In this document: piece after piece, positions 1 through 6,463 of the stretch | How the letters are laid out: the number at the start of each line of letters is the position of its first letter | Position numbering within the stretch: position 1 is the stretch's first letter | NCBI GenBank assembly: GCA_946185785.1 | Contig: CAMHKP010000008.1 | Coordinates: 1-10,030 of the forward strand | Direction: 5' to 3' | Length of the DNA stretch: 10,030 bases | Origin: an uncultured Alphaproteobacteria bacterium | Lineage (GTDB): Bacteria; Pseudomonadota; Alphaproteobacteria; Rs-D84 | Position numbers and translations under genes: made by a program | Notes under the pieces: model-generated | What the model was told of the DNA's origin: nothing | The model's input: only the letters and a program-made list of their open reading frames with translations | The model's database searches: none

Positions 1-1016
1 AGACAACGTTCACGCATGTATGCATCGTTTTCACCACCGCCGGCGGTAAATACGATTGCATCAACGCGTCCATCCAATGTTGCCATGTATGCACCAATTG
101 TTTGGCGAACGCTTAAAATCTGTTTTTCCAATGCCATGCGGCACTTTTCATTTGTTGCCATGTTGCCTTCGACATCGCGCAAGTCGGAAAAGTTGCACAT
201 ACCCAACAGACCGGATTCTTTGTTCAAATGGGTTGTTGCCTGGGCAGATGTTAAACCCAATTTATCCATCGCATACAGAACCGCAGATGTATCCAAATTA
301 CCTGGACGTGTACCCATAACCAAACCAGTAATTGGGGTGAATCCCATAGATGTATCAAAGCATTTACCGTTCTTAATCGCGGCAACCGATGCGCCCGAAC
401 CAAGATGAACTGTAATCAGGTTACATTCGGCGGCTGGCTTGCCCAGTAACACCGCGGCACGTTTTGAAACATAAAGGTGTGATGTTCCATGGTAACCGTA
501 TTTGCGGACTTTCAATTGTGTGTACCATGCTTCTGGTACAGCATAACGGAAAACGTGTTCTGGCATTGTCTGGTGAAACGCAGTATCGAAAACCGCAACC
601 TGTTTTGCGTTTGGCATAACTTGCAACGCAGTATTGATTCCTGCCAATGCCGGTGGGTTGTGTAATGGTGCGATTTCGGCATATTCTTGAATCTTGCGTA
701 CGACATCGTCTGTGATTTCGCATGAAGCAGTCAATTCGGCACCACCAAGCAAGACACGATGACCAACACCCTTGATTTCATTCGTGTCGATGGATGCTTC
801 GCGCAATAATTTCATAACTTCGCTTAAAGCTTCGCCATGATCGCGCATTGGAACAGTGTGTTCTACTTTGTGTCCATCTGGATATTTTTGTGAAATAGAT
901 GAATCTGGCAATTTGATTTTTTCCGCCAGACCACTTAACACGACCTGTTTTGTATCTGCGTCAAATAATTTGTATTTCAGCGATGATGAACCGCAATTTA
1001 AAGACAATACGTACAT
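1..1016 (-). CDS. ackA: Acetate kinase, C-terminus cut off by window edge
   Basis: Acetate kinase interconverts acetate + ATP and acetyl phosphate + ADP in the cytosol, usually as the ATP-yielding step after phosphotransacetylase. Reading the minus strand from the ATG at 1014-1016 gives 338 codons; the family is about 400 residues, so roughly the last 60 are outside the window. Visible signatures are the N-terminal phosphate motif LNCGSSSLKYKLF (N7), GHRV (R87), the LHNPP segment (H119), FDTAFHQTMP (D144), YGYHGTSH (H176), the HLGSGAS glycine loop and GTRPGNLD (R237). These match the substrate and catalytic residues known for the family; the final catalytic Glu lies beyond the edge. The start is supported by an AAGGA ribosome site 5-6 bases upstream and a promoter just before it. 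One oddity is GHRVLLGG where most relatives have GHRVVHGG. No pta gene is visible in the window. Confidence 0.96.
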   Translation of the reverse strand, partial: MYVLSLNCGSSSLKYKLFDADTKQVVLSGLAEKIKLPDSSISQKYPDGHKVEHTVPMRDHGEALSEVMKLLREASIDTNEIKGVGHRVLLGGAELTASCEITDDVVRKIQEYAEIAPLHNPPALAGINTALQVMPNAKQVAVFDTAFHQTMPEHVFRYAVPEAWYTQLKVRKYGYHGTSHLYVSKRAAVLLGKPAAECNLITVHLGSGASVAAIKNGKCFDTSMGFTPITGLVMGTRPGNLDTSAVLYAMDKLGLTSAQATTHLNKESGLLGMCNFSDLRDVEGNMATNEKCRMALEKQILSVRQTIGAYMATLDGRVDAIVFTAGGGENDAYMRERC

Positions 1017-1051
1017 AATGCTTCCTTTTAGGTTATTTTTCCAACGCGCCC

Positions 1052-1080
1052 AGATTAGCAAAGGTTATTTTGTTTTTCAA
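1052..1080 (-). promoter_or_regulatory. Predicted sigma70 promoter of ackA
   Basis: On the minus strand TTGAAA (1075-1080) is followed after exactly 17 bases by TAATCT (1052-1057), preceded by TG to give an extended -10 (TGCTAATCT). The predicted start near 1045 leaves a leader of about 29 bases containing the AAGGA site. The -35 box overlaps the stop codon of the upstream 190-residue gene, so ackA can be transcribed on its own even though it lies only 60 bases downstream of that gene. Read by eye, not tested. Confidence 0.6.
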
Positions 1081-1649
1081 CAATAAATAGTGATTTTTAA
1101 TTTCCATTCATCGTTGGCAATATCTGTGCGCACGCCAGATGTTTTGTGGGCAACCCAAAATGTCTGTTCGCCAATGGCAAGACGTACGTGGAATCCATCA
1201 TTGGCAATGTATGTGTGGAATATTGGGCAAGAATACGTTCCAATACCAAACGCACCCGTTTCATCGCCAGATGCATATCCCGCTGCATCGGTTTGTGCAA
1301 CCAATGTTGCACGCACATTGTATGGTTCGGTGGTTATACCCGAAAATAGATAGTGAATATATCTGGCATTCAAAATGGTAATCAGTGGGCTTGATTGCGT
1401 TGTTATCGGGGTGGGGGCAACGCGCGCAAAAATTTCCGCCCATTTGGTGTCTGGAACGGTATCTATATCAAATTCGGTTGATGGGTCGGGAATTTCATCA
1501 GCACGTGCCAGCGCCACACCACCAAGTGTTTGCCCGTCGTGTACGCGAATTGTTTTTGCGGTTGTATCATATGTGATTTCGCCCGCCAATCCGGTAAAGT
1601 TATCATTTTGTGCGGTTGTGCCGCGACGAATTTGTAAAACTCGTGACAT
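1077..1649 (-). CDS. Phage tail-fibre-like protein with Mtd-type N-terminal domain
   Basis: The product is 190 residues. Residues 1-50 (LQIRRGTTAQNDNFTGLAGEI at 5-25, then TYDTTAKTIRVHDGQTLGGVALA) match my memory of the short N-terminal domain of phage tail-fibre, hyaluronate-lyase-like and major-tropism-determinant proteins, where it forms a trimeric beta-prism base. Residues 60-190 are beta-rich and contain GYASGDETGAFGIG (124-137), a GY-x-x-GDE pattern I associate with phage tail tip or fibre domains. The chain ends in Cys. There is no signal peptide or membrane segment. The ATG at 1647-1649 has AAGGA about 7 bases upstream. No other tail gene is adjacent; the neighbour upstream on the same strand is the 798-residue coiled-coil protein. 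It is either a domesticated phage-derived adhesin or fibre, or a small structural protein. Domain call fairly firm, function inferred. Confidence 0.75.
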   Translation of the reverse strand: MSRVLQIRRGTTAQNDNFTGLAGEITYDTTAKTIRVHDGQTLGGVALARADEIPDPSTEFDIDTVPDTKWAEIFARVAPTPITTQSSPLITILNARYIHYLFSGITTEPYNVRATLVAQTDAAGYASGDETGAFGIGTYSCPIFHTYIANDGFHVRLAIGEQTFWVAHKTSGVRTDIANDEWKLKITIYC

Positions 1650-1687
1650 AATTCATCCTTTGGTTAAAAAAAGTGGAAATAAAAAAA

Positions 1688-1705
1688 GGCGCCATAATCG
1701 GCACC
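1688..1705 (-). terminator. Intrinsic terminator below the 798-residue gene, also in the leader of the 190-residue gene
   Basis: On the minus strand GGTGCC (1700-1705) pairs with GGCGCC (1688-1693) across a six-base loop, with one T-G wobble, and is followed directly by seven T residues (1681-1687) and then ATTT. It is correctly placed to end transcription of the 798-residue gene whose stop lies at 1743-1745. It also lies only a few bases downstream of the predicted start site of the next promoter, so it sits inside the leader of the 190-residue gene. Confidence 0.75.
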
Positions 1706-1717
1706 AACGTGATTCAC

Positions 1718-1746
1718 ATTATATCACAAATTAAGATAAAAATCAA
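1718..1746 (-). promoter_or_regulatory. Predicted strong promoter upstream of the tail-fibre-like gene
   Basis: The minus strand reads TTGATT (1741-1746), 17 bases, then a perfect TATAAT (1718-1723) with an extended TGA before it. The -35 box overlaps the stop codon of the 798-residue gene. The predicted start near 1711 lies upstream of the terminator hairpin at 1688-1705. The 13 bases TTTGTGATATAAT are identical to those at the MFS gene promoter near 4214-4226. Confidence 0.55.
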
Positions 1747-4139
1747 GCAGCGTATGAATAATTGCTTAAATAATCGCCAATAATGCGGTTTTTGTTGGCA
1801 TCAAATGATGTTTGGGCGCTTTTTTTGCCACGAGGTAACCAATTGTACATTTTTCCCATATGAGAATCACGGCCTGTTTCCAACATATCCCAATAGGCCA
1901 TCAATTCTTTATATTTATCTTGATGGTTTTGATCCCAGTTTGCTAATTCATTGTTGCGTTGTGTTATTTGGCCGTTAAGTTCGTTGATGCGTTCACGTGC
2001 ATCATTCCATTGTGTCAGGTTTGTACGCATACTGTCCGCACGATTTTTAGCATTATTGTATTGTGTGACCTGTTGTTGTTGTCTTGTCCAATCTGGATTA
2101 TTGGTTATTTGGTTCAAGTCGTTTTGCAACGAAGCAAGTTCGTTTTGGGCGTCGCTTAGTTGTTGGTCAATGTCGTGTATATCAGAAGCAAGCTGTCTTG
2201 CTAATGCATCTGCAGCGGCCTGTGGTTTTCCAAGATAAGTATTTGGATCATTAAATTGTTGTTCCAGAGAATTTTTATTTTGTTGTAATTGATTGATAGT
2301 TGTTTGAAGCGTTTGTATTGAGCCATTTTGAGCTGTTAGTGCATTATATTGATTGACAGCGTTTTGCGCATCACGGAATCTTTGACTGTTTGCTTGTTGC
2401 GACAGCCGTTGCTGTGTACGATCATTCGCGGCCATAAGTGTGTCATAATTAGCATCGGTAATTGGATTGTGACGACCACGATTTATGGCGTTTTGTGCAG
2501 ATTGTTGATTTGCAATTTCTGTATTTGCATCGGCATTTTGTAACCCAATTTCATTGGCGCGTGCATTTCTGTCCTGTTCGTTCTGGGTTGCCCATGCATC
2601 TTGGGCATGTCCCATACGTCCGCGACGACCATTGAATTTACTGCCAGACAAACGTATTTCGTTACCAATTATTGTGATGCCATATCCAACACCCATAAAT
2701 GCGGCCTTGATGCTTTTGTCTAACGCTTTGCTTACGAATTGGACACCTTCGTTTTTATTCCAAGACAATTTACCGTCAGAAAAGATTGTAAAATCTTCTT
2801 TCTTTAATGCATCCATGACCTTGCTAGTGGTGGCACCATATTTTATAACCGACAATACTTCCATCGTGGTTTTTGCTTCATCAACTTTTCCATCACGTAC
2901 AGCCTTTATAATAATTTCACTGATAATGGCGCGCATTTGCCGACCGTTTTTCAGGGCACCAGCAAATGCCTTGGGCATTGTAGCTTTCATTTCGGTTAGT
3001 GTTTTTACAAACCAATCGAAATGTTTGGTTGCCGTTGGTGATTTATATAACAGGTTCTTTTTTATGTCTTCTGATTTTGATAAAACACCATCAATACCAT
3101 CGGTTGGCTTGATCTTGGCACCATTAATAGCTTTGACAATAAACTGGGCGTTTTTTGAAAAATATAAACGATCACCATGAAATTTTAAATACTTATCCAA
3201 CAGATTATCATATGTGTCATCAGCCCACTTAGATAACTGTTGCATCGGTGTCAGTTGATCATCACGCTTTGGTGGAACATAGTCATCACTGTTTTTGTCA
3301 TCGTATTTTAATTTTTCGCGTGCCTTATCAATCTGACTGGATATTTTTCCGCCATCATAGTTTTTAAATACATTAAAAACCTTGTCCTTTTTATACAGGA
3401 CGTTCAAAATTGTCTGATGGTTGCGTTTGAAATATGCCAGTTTATTGGGATCAATAGTATTATCTGCAAAGGCATTGTCGGCAATGTCTTGTAAATCAAT
3501 ACCACTAAACCAGTTCGCGACATTTGTGTCTTCGCCAACCTTCCATGCCAAAAATCCGATAATTCTGGTTAGTTGTGATTGAAAGTTAGGGTCGGTGTTA
3601 TATTTTCTGGATGCTATACCACTTTTCAAATCTGTAAAAGATGGTTCCGTATATCCGCCCTGACGCAAAACATATTCTACTTGTGGATGTGCATTAAATA
3701 CCGCGTTTATTCGGTTCAGTTCTGTATCATAGCCGTGCGCCACTTGGGCGCTGGAAAACAAATGTGTTCGCGCATCACCAAAATATTCGTCCAAAAAGTC
3801 CTTGGTATCACTGTTTTCAGTGATTGATTCTTCGCCATTTGCACGTGCTGCCGCCATTTTACGAACAGTGCTTTGGTACGCTTTGAATAACTTTTCCCAT
3901 TCGGCATTGGTTAAATGATAATCACCAGCATTATTTTCTGGGTCAGGTAAGTCGTTTTGAATAAATCGTCCAGCACCATTGTCGTGCATTAATTTATTCT
4001 TCCATAACTTCATGTTTCCACGAAAGTCATTGGATTTAGCATAAACGTCATACTGTGCACGAATCTCTGCAGGCATCAAATTGAATCGCAACTGCATATA
4101 ATATTGCAATAAAAAATCTTTCATGCTGACGTCTGCCAT
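1743..4139 (-). CDS. Large cysteine-free coiled-coil protein of unknown family
   Basis: A 798-residue protein I do not recognise. The start chosen is the ATG at 4137-4139 (MADVSMKDF) because GAGG lies 5 bases upstream and a consensus promoter ends at 4159; an in-frame ATG at 4200-4202 lies upstream of that promoter and is unlikely. Residues 1-500 are mixed, charged and mostly helical in appearance, with many Lys/Asp and aromatic residues. Residues 478-492 (AAFMGVGYGITIIG) are the only notable hydrophobic stretch. Residues 510-750 are rich in Gln, Asn and Ala, with heptad-like spacing at about 565-750 indicating a long coiled coil. The tail ends SNYSYAA. There is no signal peptide, no clear transmembrane helix and no cysteine at all. 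It has its own promoter and terminator. The adjacent tail-fibre-like gene suggests a virion-derived or surface structural role, which is inference only. Confidence 0.85.
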   Translation of the reverse strand: MADVSMKDFLLQYYMQLRFNLMPAEIRAQYDVYAKSNDFRGNMKLWKNKLMHDNGAGRFIQNDLPDPENNAGDYHLTNAEWEKLFKAYQSTVRKMAAARANGEESITENSDTKDFLDEYFGDARTHLFSSAQVAHGYDTELNRINAVFNAHPQVEYVLRQGGYTEPSFTDLKSGIASRKYNTDPNFQSQLTRIIGFLAWKVGEDTNVANWFSGIDLQDIADNAFADNTIDPNKLAYFKRNHQTILNVLYKKDKVFNVFKNYDGGKISSQIDKAREKLKYDDKNSDDYVPPKRDDQLTPMQQLSKWADDTYDNLLDKYLKFHGDRLYFSKNAQFIVKAINGAKIKPTDGIDGVLSKSEDIKKNLLYKSPTATKHFDWFVKTLTEMKATMPKAFAGALKNGRQMRAIISEIIIKAVRDGKVDEAKTTMEVLSVIKYGATTSKVMDALKKEDFTIFSDGKLSWNKNEGVQFVSKALDKSIKAAFMGVGYGITIIGNEIRLSGSKFNGRRGRMGHAQDAWATQNEQDRNARANEIGLQNADANTEIANQQSAQNAINRGRHNPITDANYDTLMAANDRTQQRLSQQANSQRFRDAQNAVNQYNALTAQNGSIQTLQTTINQLQQNKNSLEQQFNDPNTYLGKPQAAADALARQLASDIHDIDQQLSDAQNELASLQNDLNQITNNPDWTRQQQQVTQYNNAKNRADSMRTNLTQWNDARERINELNGQITQRNNELANWDQNHQDKYKELMAYWDMLETGRDSHMGKMYNWLPRGKKSAQTSFDANKNRIIGDYLSNYSYAA

Positions 4140-4158
4140 TACAACCTCTATCCACCTA

Positions 4159-4187
4159 ATTATAATGCATTTTTGGTAATTTTTCAA
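4159..4187 (-). promoter_or_regulatory. Predicted promoter of the 798-residue gene
   Basis: On the minus strand TTGAAA (4182-4187), a 17-base spacer and perfect TATAAT (4159-4164) lie about 20 bases before the chosen ATG. This is among the best promoter matches in the window and suggests substantial expression. It is divergent from the MFS promoter, whose -35 region begins at 4198, so the two share one short control region. Confidence 0.65.
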
Positions 4188-4197
4188 CTTTTTAGGG

Positions 4198-4230
4198 TAC
4201 ACAAAATATGGTTTTTGTGATATAATTCAC
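4198..4230 (+). promoter_or_regulatory. MFS gene promoter with CRP/FNR-like palindrome over the -10
   Basis: TACACA (4198-4203), 17 bases, then perfect TATAAT (4221-4226) with TGTGA directly before it. The -10 hexamer is flanked by TGTGA (4216-4220) and TCAC (4227-4230). This gives TGTGA-N6-TCAC, nine of the ten core bases of the CRP/FNR-family consensus TGTGA-N6-TCACA. A protein bound here would cover the -10 box and so would be expected to repress. Another GTGA follows at 4238-4241. The palindrome is seen; the regulator is inferred. Confidence 0.5.
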
Positions 4231-4248
4231 CTAAATCGTGAGTGTGTT

Positions 4249-5493
4249 ATGAAAACAAGTCCGTCATTACGTAGTTTTTTAAGAAATATTTATGGATATT
4301 CGTTCTTTAATAAACTTATGCTGATTAGCCCAGTATATGCTGTTTTTATGCAAGATCATGGTATGTCAGATATGCAATTGTCGGTGCTGTTTATGTTGTT
4401 GTCGTTGGCGACGATGGGAACGCAGATACCTGTCACTTGGTTGACCAACAGACTGGGACAGAAAAACGCTGTTCAATTGGGGCAGTTATTAAAGGGTATC
4501 GGTTTTGTTGTTTGGTTAATTTGGCCGACTTTCTGGGGGTTTGCGCTGGGGATGATTTTATGGGGCGCAATGACAGCGTTCTTTGATACCGCGTTTGAAG
4601 GTATGATTTATGATGAACTGCGCGCGCGCCATCACAATAATATTTATGCACGCGTTTTGGGTACGCGTTATAATGTTCAGGCGGCTGGGGCAGGGTTCGC
4701 TGCGTTTGGTTCGTTGCTGATGTTTGTTGGGTACGAATGGATAACAATTGCATCATTGGTGTCGGTCGCTTTGTCAATGATTTGTATTGGGCGTATAAAG
4801 GTTCGTTCACATGGTACAATTTCAGTGCATAGACCCACACGTCGTGTTCGTATGATAAAACTGTTCAAAACTGCGTTCCATATTTGTCGCGCAACACCGT
4901 GTATATTTTTGATGATGTCTTTATGTTTGTTGGTGGCGAATTTCTCATATTTAGACGATTATTTAAGCCCGATTGGTATTGAAATTGGCATACCGGTTGT
5001 GTATGTTGGATTAATGCAATTCTTTGTTTTGGCGTGTATGATATTGGGCCAGACATTCGCGTATCGTTTTGAAAAAATCAAAGATTGGATTTTATATGCT
5101 GCTGTATGTGCGTTGGGCGCTTTCTTTGTTGCGTTCGCATTTCATTATTCGGTTGTGGGGCTTTGGGCGTTGGGAGGTGCGTATGTTTTGTCCAGTGGTT
5201 TGTACGTGTTGCTGTATTCACGATTCCAAGATTTTATACCGCCATCGTATCGTACGGTGATTTTGTCGCTTTACAGCATTGGTGATAATTTTGTCTATAT
5301 TTTACTGTGTATGATGATGGGGTTGGGCGGAACACTTGGAAGCTGGCGATACAGTATACTGGGCGTTGGTGCAATGCTGGTTGGTGTCGGTGTTTGGGCG
5401 TTGTTGTTTATTGGTGATAAATGTTCAATAAATATGAATCCAAATAAAAACGCGATTAAAACAGTACATGGTGTTGGATCTGATATTGTCTAG
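4249..5493 (+). CDS. MFS transporter, 12 transmembrane segments
   Basis: A 414-residue inner-membrane secondary transporter of the major facilitator superfamily. Hydrophobic segments cover most of the chain (for example about 43-63, 84-111, 145-181, 215-233, 248-271, 281-323, 336-362, 368-389), with a basic cytoplasmic loop around 182-207 between the two six-helix halves. The segment WLTNRLGQKN (64-73) occupies the place of motif A after TM2, with Asn where Asp is usual. FFDTAFEGMIYDEL (111-124) and PPSYRTVILSLYS (331-343) resemble conserved stretches of an uncharacterised drug/sugar-efflux-like MFS branch. Substrate cannot be told. The ATG at 4249 has only a weak ribosome site; the predicted transcript start near 4233 leaves a leader of about 16 bases. 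It is transcribed alone, divergent from the 798-residue gene. Confidence 0.9.
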   Translation: MKTSPSLRSFLRNIYGYSFFNKLMLISPVYAVFMQDHGMSDMQLSVLFMLLSLATMGTQIPVTWLTNRLGQKNAVQLGQLLKGIGFVVWLIWPTFWGFALGMILWGAMTAFFDTAFEGMIYDELRARHHNNIYARVLGTRYNVQAAGAGFAAFGSLLMFVGYEWITIASLVSVALSMICIGRIKVRSHGTISVHRPTRRVRMIKLFKTAFHICRATPCIFLMMSLCLLVANFSYLDDYLSPIGIEIGIPVVYVGLMQFFVLACMILGQTFAYRFEKIKDWILYAAVCALGAFFVAFAFHYSVVGLWALGGAYVLSSGLYVLLYSRFQDFIPPSYRTVILSLYSIGDNFVYILLCMMMGLGGTLGSWRYSILGVGAMLVGVGVWALLFIGDKCSINMNPNKNAIKTVHGVGSDIV

Positions 5494-5496
5494 CAC

Positions 5497-5516
5497 GAAA
5501 AAAATTGCATTTTTTC
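5497..5516 (+). terminator. Weak A/T hairpin after the MFS gene
   Basis: GAAAAAA (5497-5503) and TTTTTTC (5510-5516) can pair across a six-base loop a few bases after the MFS stop codon. The stem has only one G-C pair and overlaps the likely tRNA promoter, so it is a poor terminator at best. Confidence 0.25.
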
Positions 5517-5545
5517 TTGCATTTTATATTTTTTTATGTCAAAAT
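5517..5545 (+). promoter_or_regulatory. Predicted promoter of tRNA-Lys
   Basis: TTGCAT (5517-5522), 17 bases, then CAAAAT (5540-5545) with an extended TG at 5537-5538. The predicted start near 5552 leaves a 5' leader of about 49 bases before the mature tRNA. In that leader CCGAAAT (5559-5565) and ATTTCGG (5583-5589) form a 7-bp inverted repeat, a possible precursor hairpin in front of the RNase P site. Confidence 0.45.
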
Positions 5546-5600
5546 TTGCCGCGAACCACCGAAATTAGACGAATAAAATCGCATTTCGGGGTCCGGTTTT

Positions 5601-5676
5601 GGGGCTATAGCTCAGTTGGTAGAGCAAATGACTTTTAATCATTGGGTCCAGGGTTCGAGTCCCTGTGGCCCCACCA
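5601..5676 (+). tRNA. tRNA-Lys (anticodon UUU)
   Basis: A complete 76-base cloverleaf. The acceptor stem pairs GGGGCTA with TGGCCCC. The D-arm carries AGCTCAGTTGGTAGAGC, the anticodon stem AATGA/TCATT closes the loop CTTTTAA with anticodon TTT at 5634-5636, and the T-arm is CAGGG-TTCGAGT-CCCTG. The CCA end is encoded. Position 37 is A, as in tRNAs that receive t6A because they read ANN codons. It is a single-gene unit with its own promoter and terminator. Confidence 0.98.
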
Positions 5677-5682
5677 GAATTC

Positions 5683-5710
5683 ACCTCGCTATATGCGGGG
5701 TATTTTTTTT
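5683..5710 (+). terminator. Intrinsic terminator of tRNA-Lys
   Basis: ACCTCGC (5683-5689) pairs with GCGGGGT (5695-5701) across a five-base loop (one T-G pair), followed by A and eight T residues (5703-5710). It lies seven bases after the CCA end. The end of the T-run overlaps the predicted -35 box of tatD. Confidence 0.9.
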
Positions 5711-5737
5711 GCTTTTTTATATTTGTTGGGGTATGAT
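5709..5737 (+). promoter_or_regulatory. Predicted tatD-tcdA promoter, possibly giving a leaderless message
   Basis: TTGCTT (5709-5714), 17 bases, TATGAT (5732-5737). The expected start, about seven bases further, coincides with the ATG at 5744. No good ribosome site stands between this promoter and the start codon; GGGG at 5728-5731 is too far and lies inside the promoter. Confidence 0.45.
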
Positions 5738-5743
5738 TTCTGT

Positions 5744-6463
5744 ATGATGAAGTATATCGATGCACATTGTCATATTTTGGATGTTGCGCGAATGCGCGAT
5801 GCGGCCGCATGTGGTGTCGATGGTTTTATAGTAAATGCCACTGACACATCAAATTGGGCAACAGTTATTGAAATCGCACAACGCGACAATGTTTATGGCG
5901 CAATTGGTGTGTATTCTTTATGTGTGTCTAATTTGCCGGATAATTGGGACGAACAATTGATGGAAAATTTGAAAGCTAATCCAGAATTAATGGTTGGTGA
6001 AATTGGTCTTGATAAAAGACATCCCGATATCGAAGCCCAAGACTCTGTCTTCCGTCGCCAATTACAGATTGCGCATGATATGGGGCGTGTTGCGCATATT
6101 CACTGTGTCGGCGCATGGGGTAAAGTGATGGATATTTTGCGCACAAATGAATTACCATCGGCAATGGTGTTTCATGCATTTTCTGGTGCGCCTGAACTGG
6201 TTCGCGAATTAACAAATATGGGCATATATTTTTCATTTGGACCAGATGTATGTAATACGCAATATGCCAGAATGCGCGCTGCTGTTACAACTGTACCAGA
6301 ATCACGTATTTTAGCAGAAAGCGATACACCACATCGGTTGTCGCCAGATTCTGTGCCAAACACCGTTGCGGAAATTGCGAAACTTCGCGGGGTTGATGTA
6401 GAACAAATGGCGGAAACAATTTATAACAATACATTAAGGTTATTAAATGGCAGAAAAATTTAA
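5744..6463 (+). CDS. tatD: TatD-family metal-dependent hydrolase
   Basis: A 239-residue TIM-barrel hydrolase of the TatD DNase family (usual length about 250-265), members of which act as metal-dependent 3'-5' exonucleases or deoxyribonucleases in the cytosol. All expected metal ligands are visible: DAHCH (H8, H10), GEIGLD (E86), HIH (H120), FHAFSG (H144) and ESDTP (D194). The reading frame stays open upstream through the tRNA gene, but those codons overlap the tRNA and its terminator, so the start is the paired ATGATG at 5744-5749. Either Met could be used. The 3' end overlaps the next gene by 17 bases, indicating translational coupling. The exact substrate in this organism is not known. The general symbol is applied by family and does not separate tatD from its ycfH/yjjV paralogues. 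Confidence 0.92.
   Translation: MMKYIDAHCHILDVARMRDAAACGVDGFIVNATDTSNWATVIEIAQRDNVYGAIGVYSLCVSNLPDNWDEQLMENLKANPELMVGEIGLDKRHPDIEAQDSVFRRQLQIAHDMGRVAHIHCVGAWGKVMDILRTNELPSAMVFHAFSGAPELVRELTNMGIYFSFGPDVCNTQYARMRAAVTTVPESRILAESDTPHRLSPDSVPNTVAEIAKLRGVDVEQMAETIYNNTLRLLNGRKI

Noticed and set aside
2554..3180. A 208-codon plus-strand open frame
   Set aside because: It is antisense within the 798-residue gene, has no promoter or ribosome site of its own, and its composition is what a reversed Lys/Asp-rich gene gives.
4140..4202. An upstream ATG extending the coiled-coil protein by 21 residues
   Set aside because: The consensus promoter at 4159-4187 lies inside this extension, and a proper ribosome site precedes the ATG at 4137-4139.
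5601..5676. tRNA-Lys as the integration site of the integrase
   Set aside because: The gene is intact with its own terminator, lies 3.4 kb away behind housekeeping genes, and no repeat of its 3' end was seen near the integrase.
5642..5743. An upstream in-frame extension of TatD
   Set aside because: These codons run through the tRNA-Lys gene and its terminator; the family N-terminus (DAHCH) begins just after the ATG at 5744.
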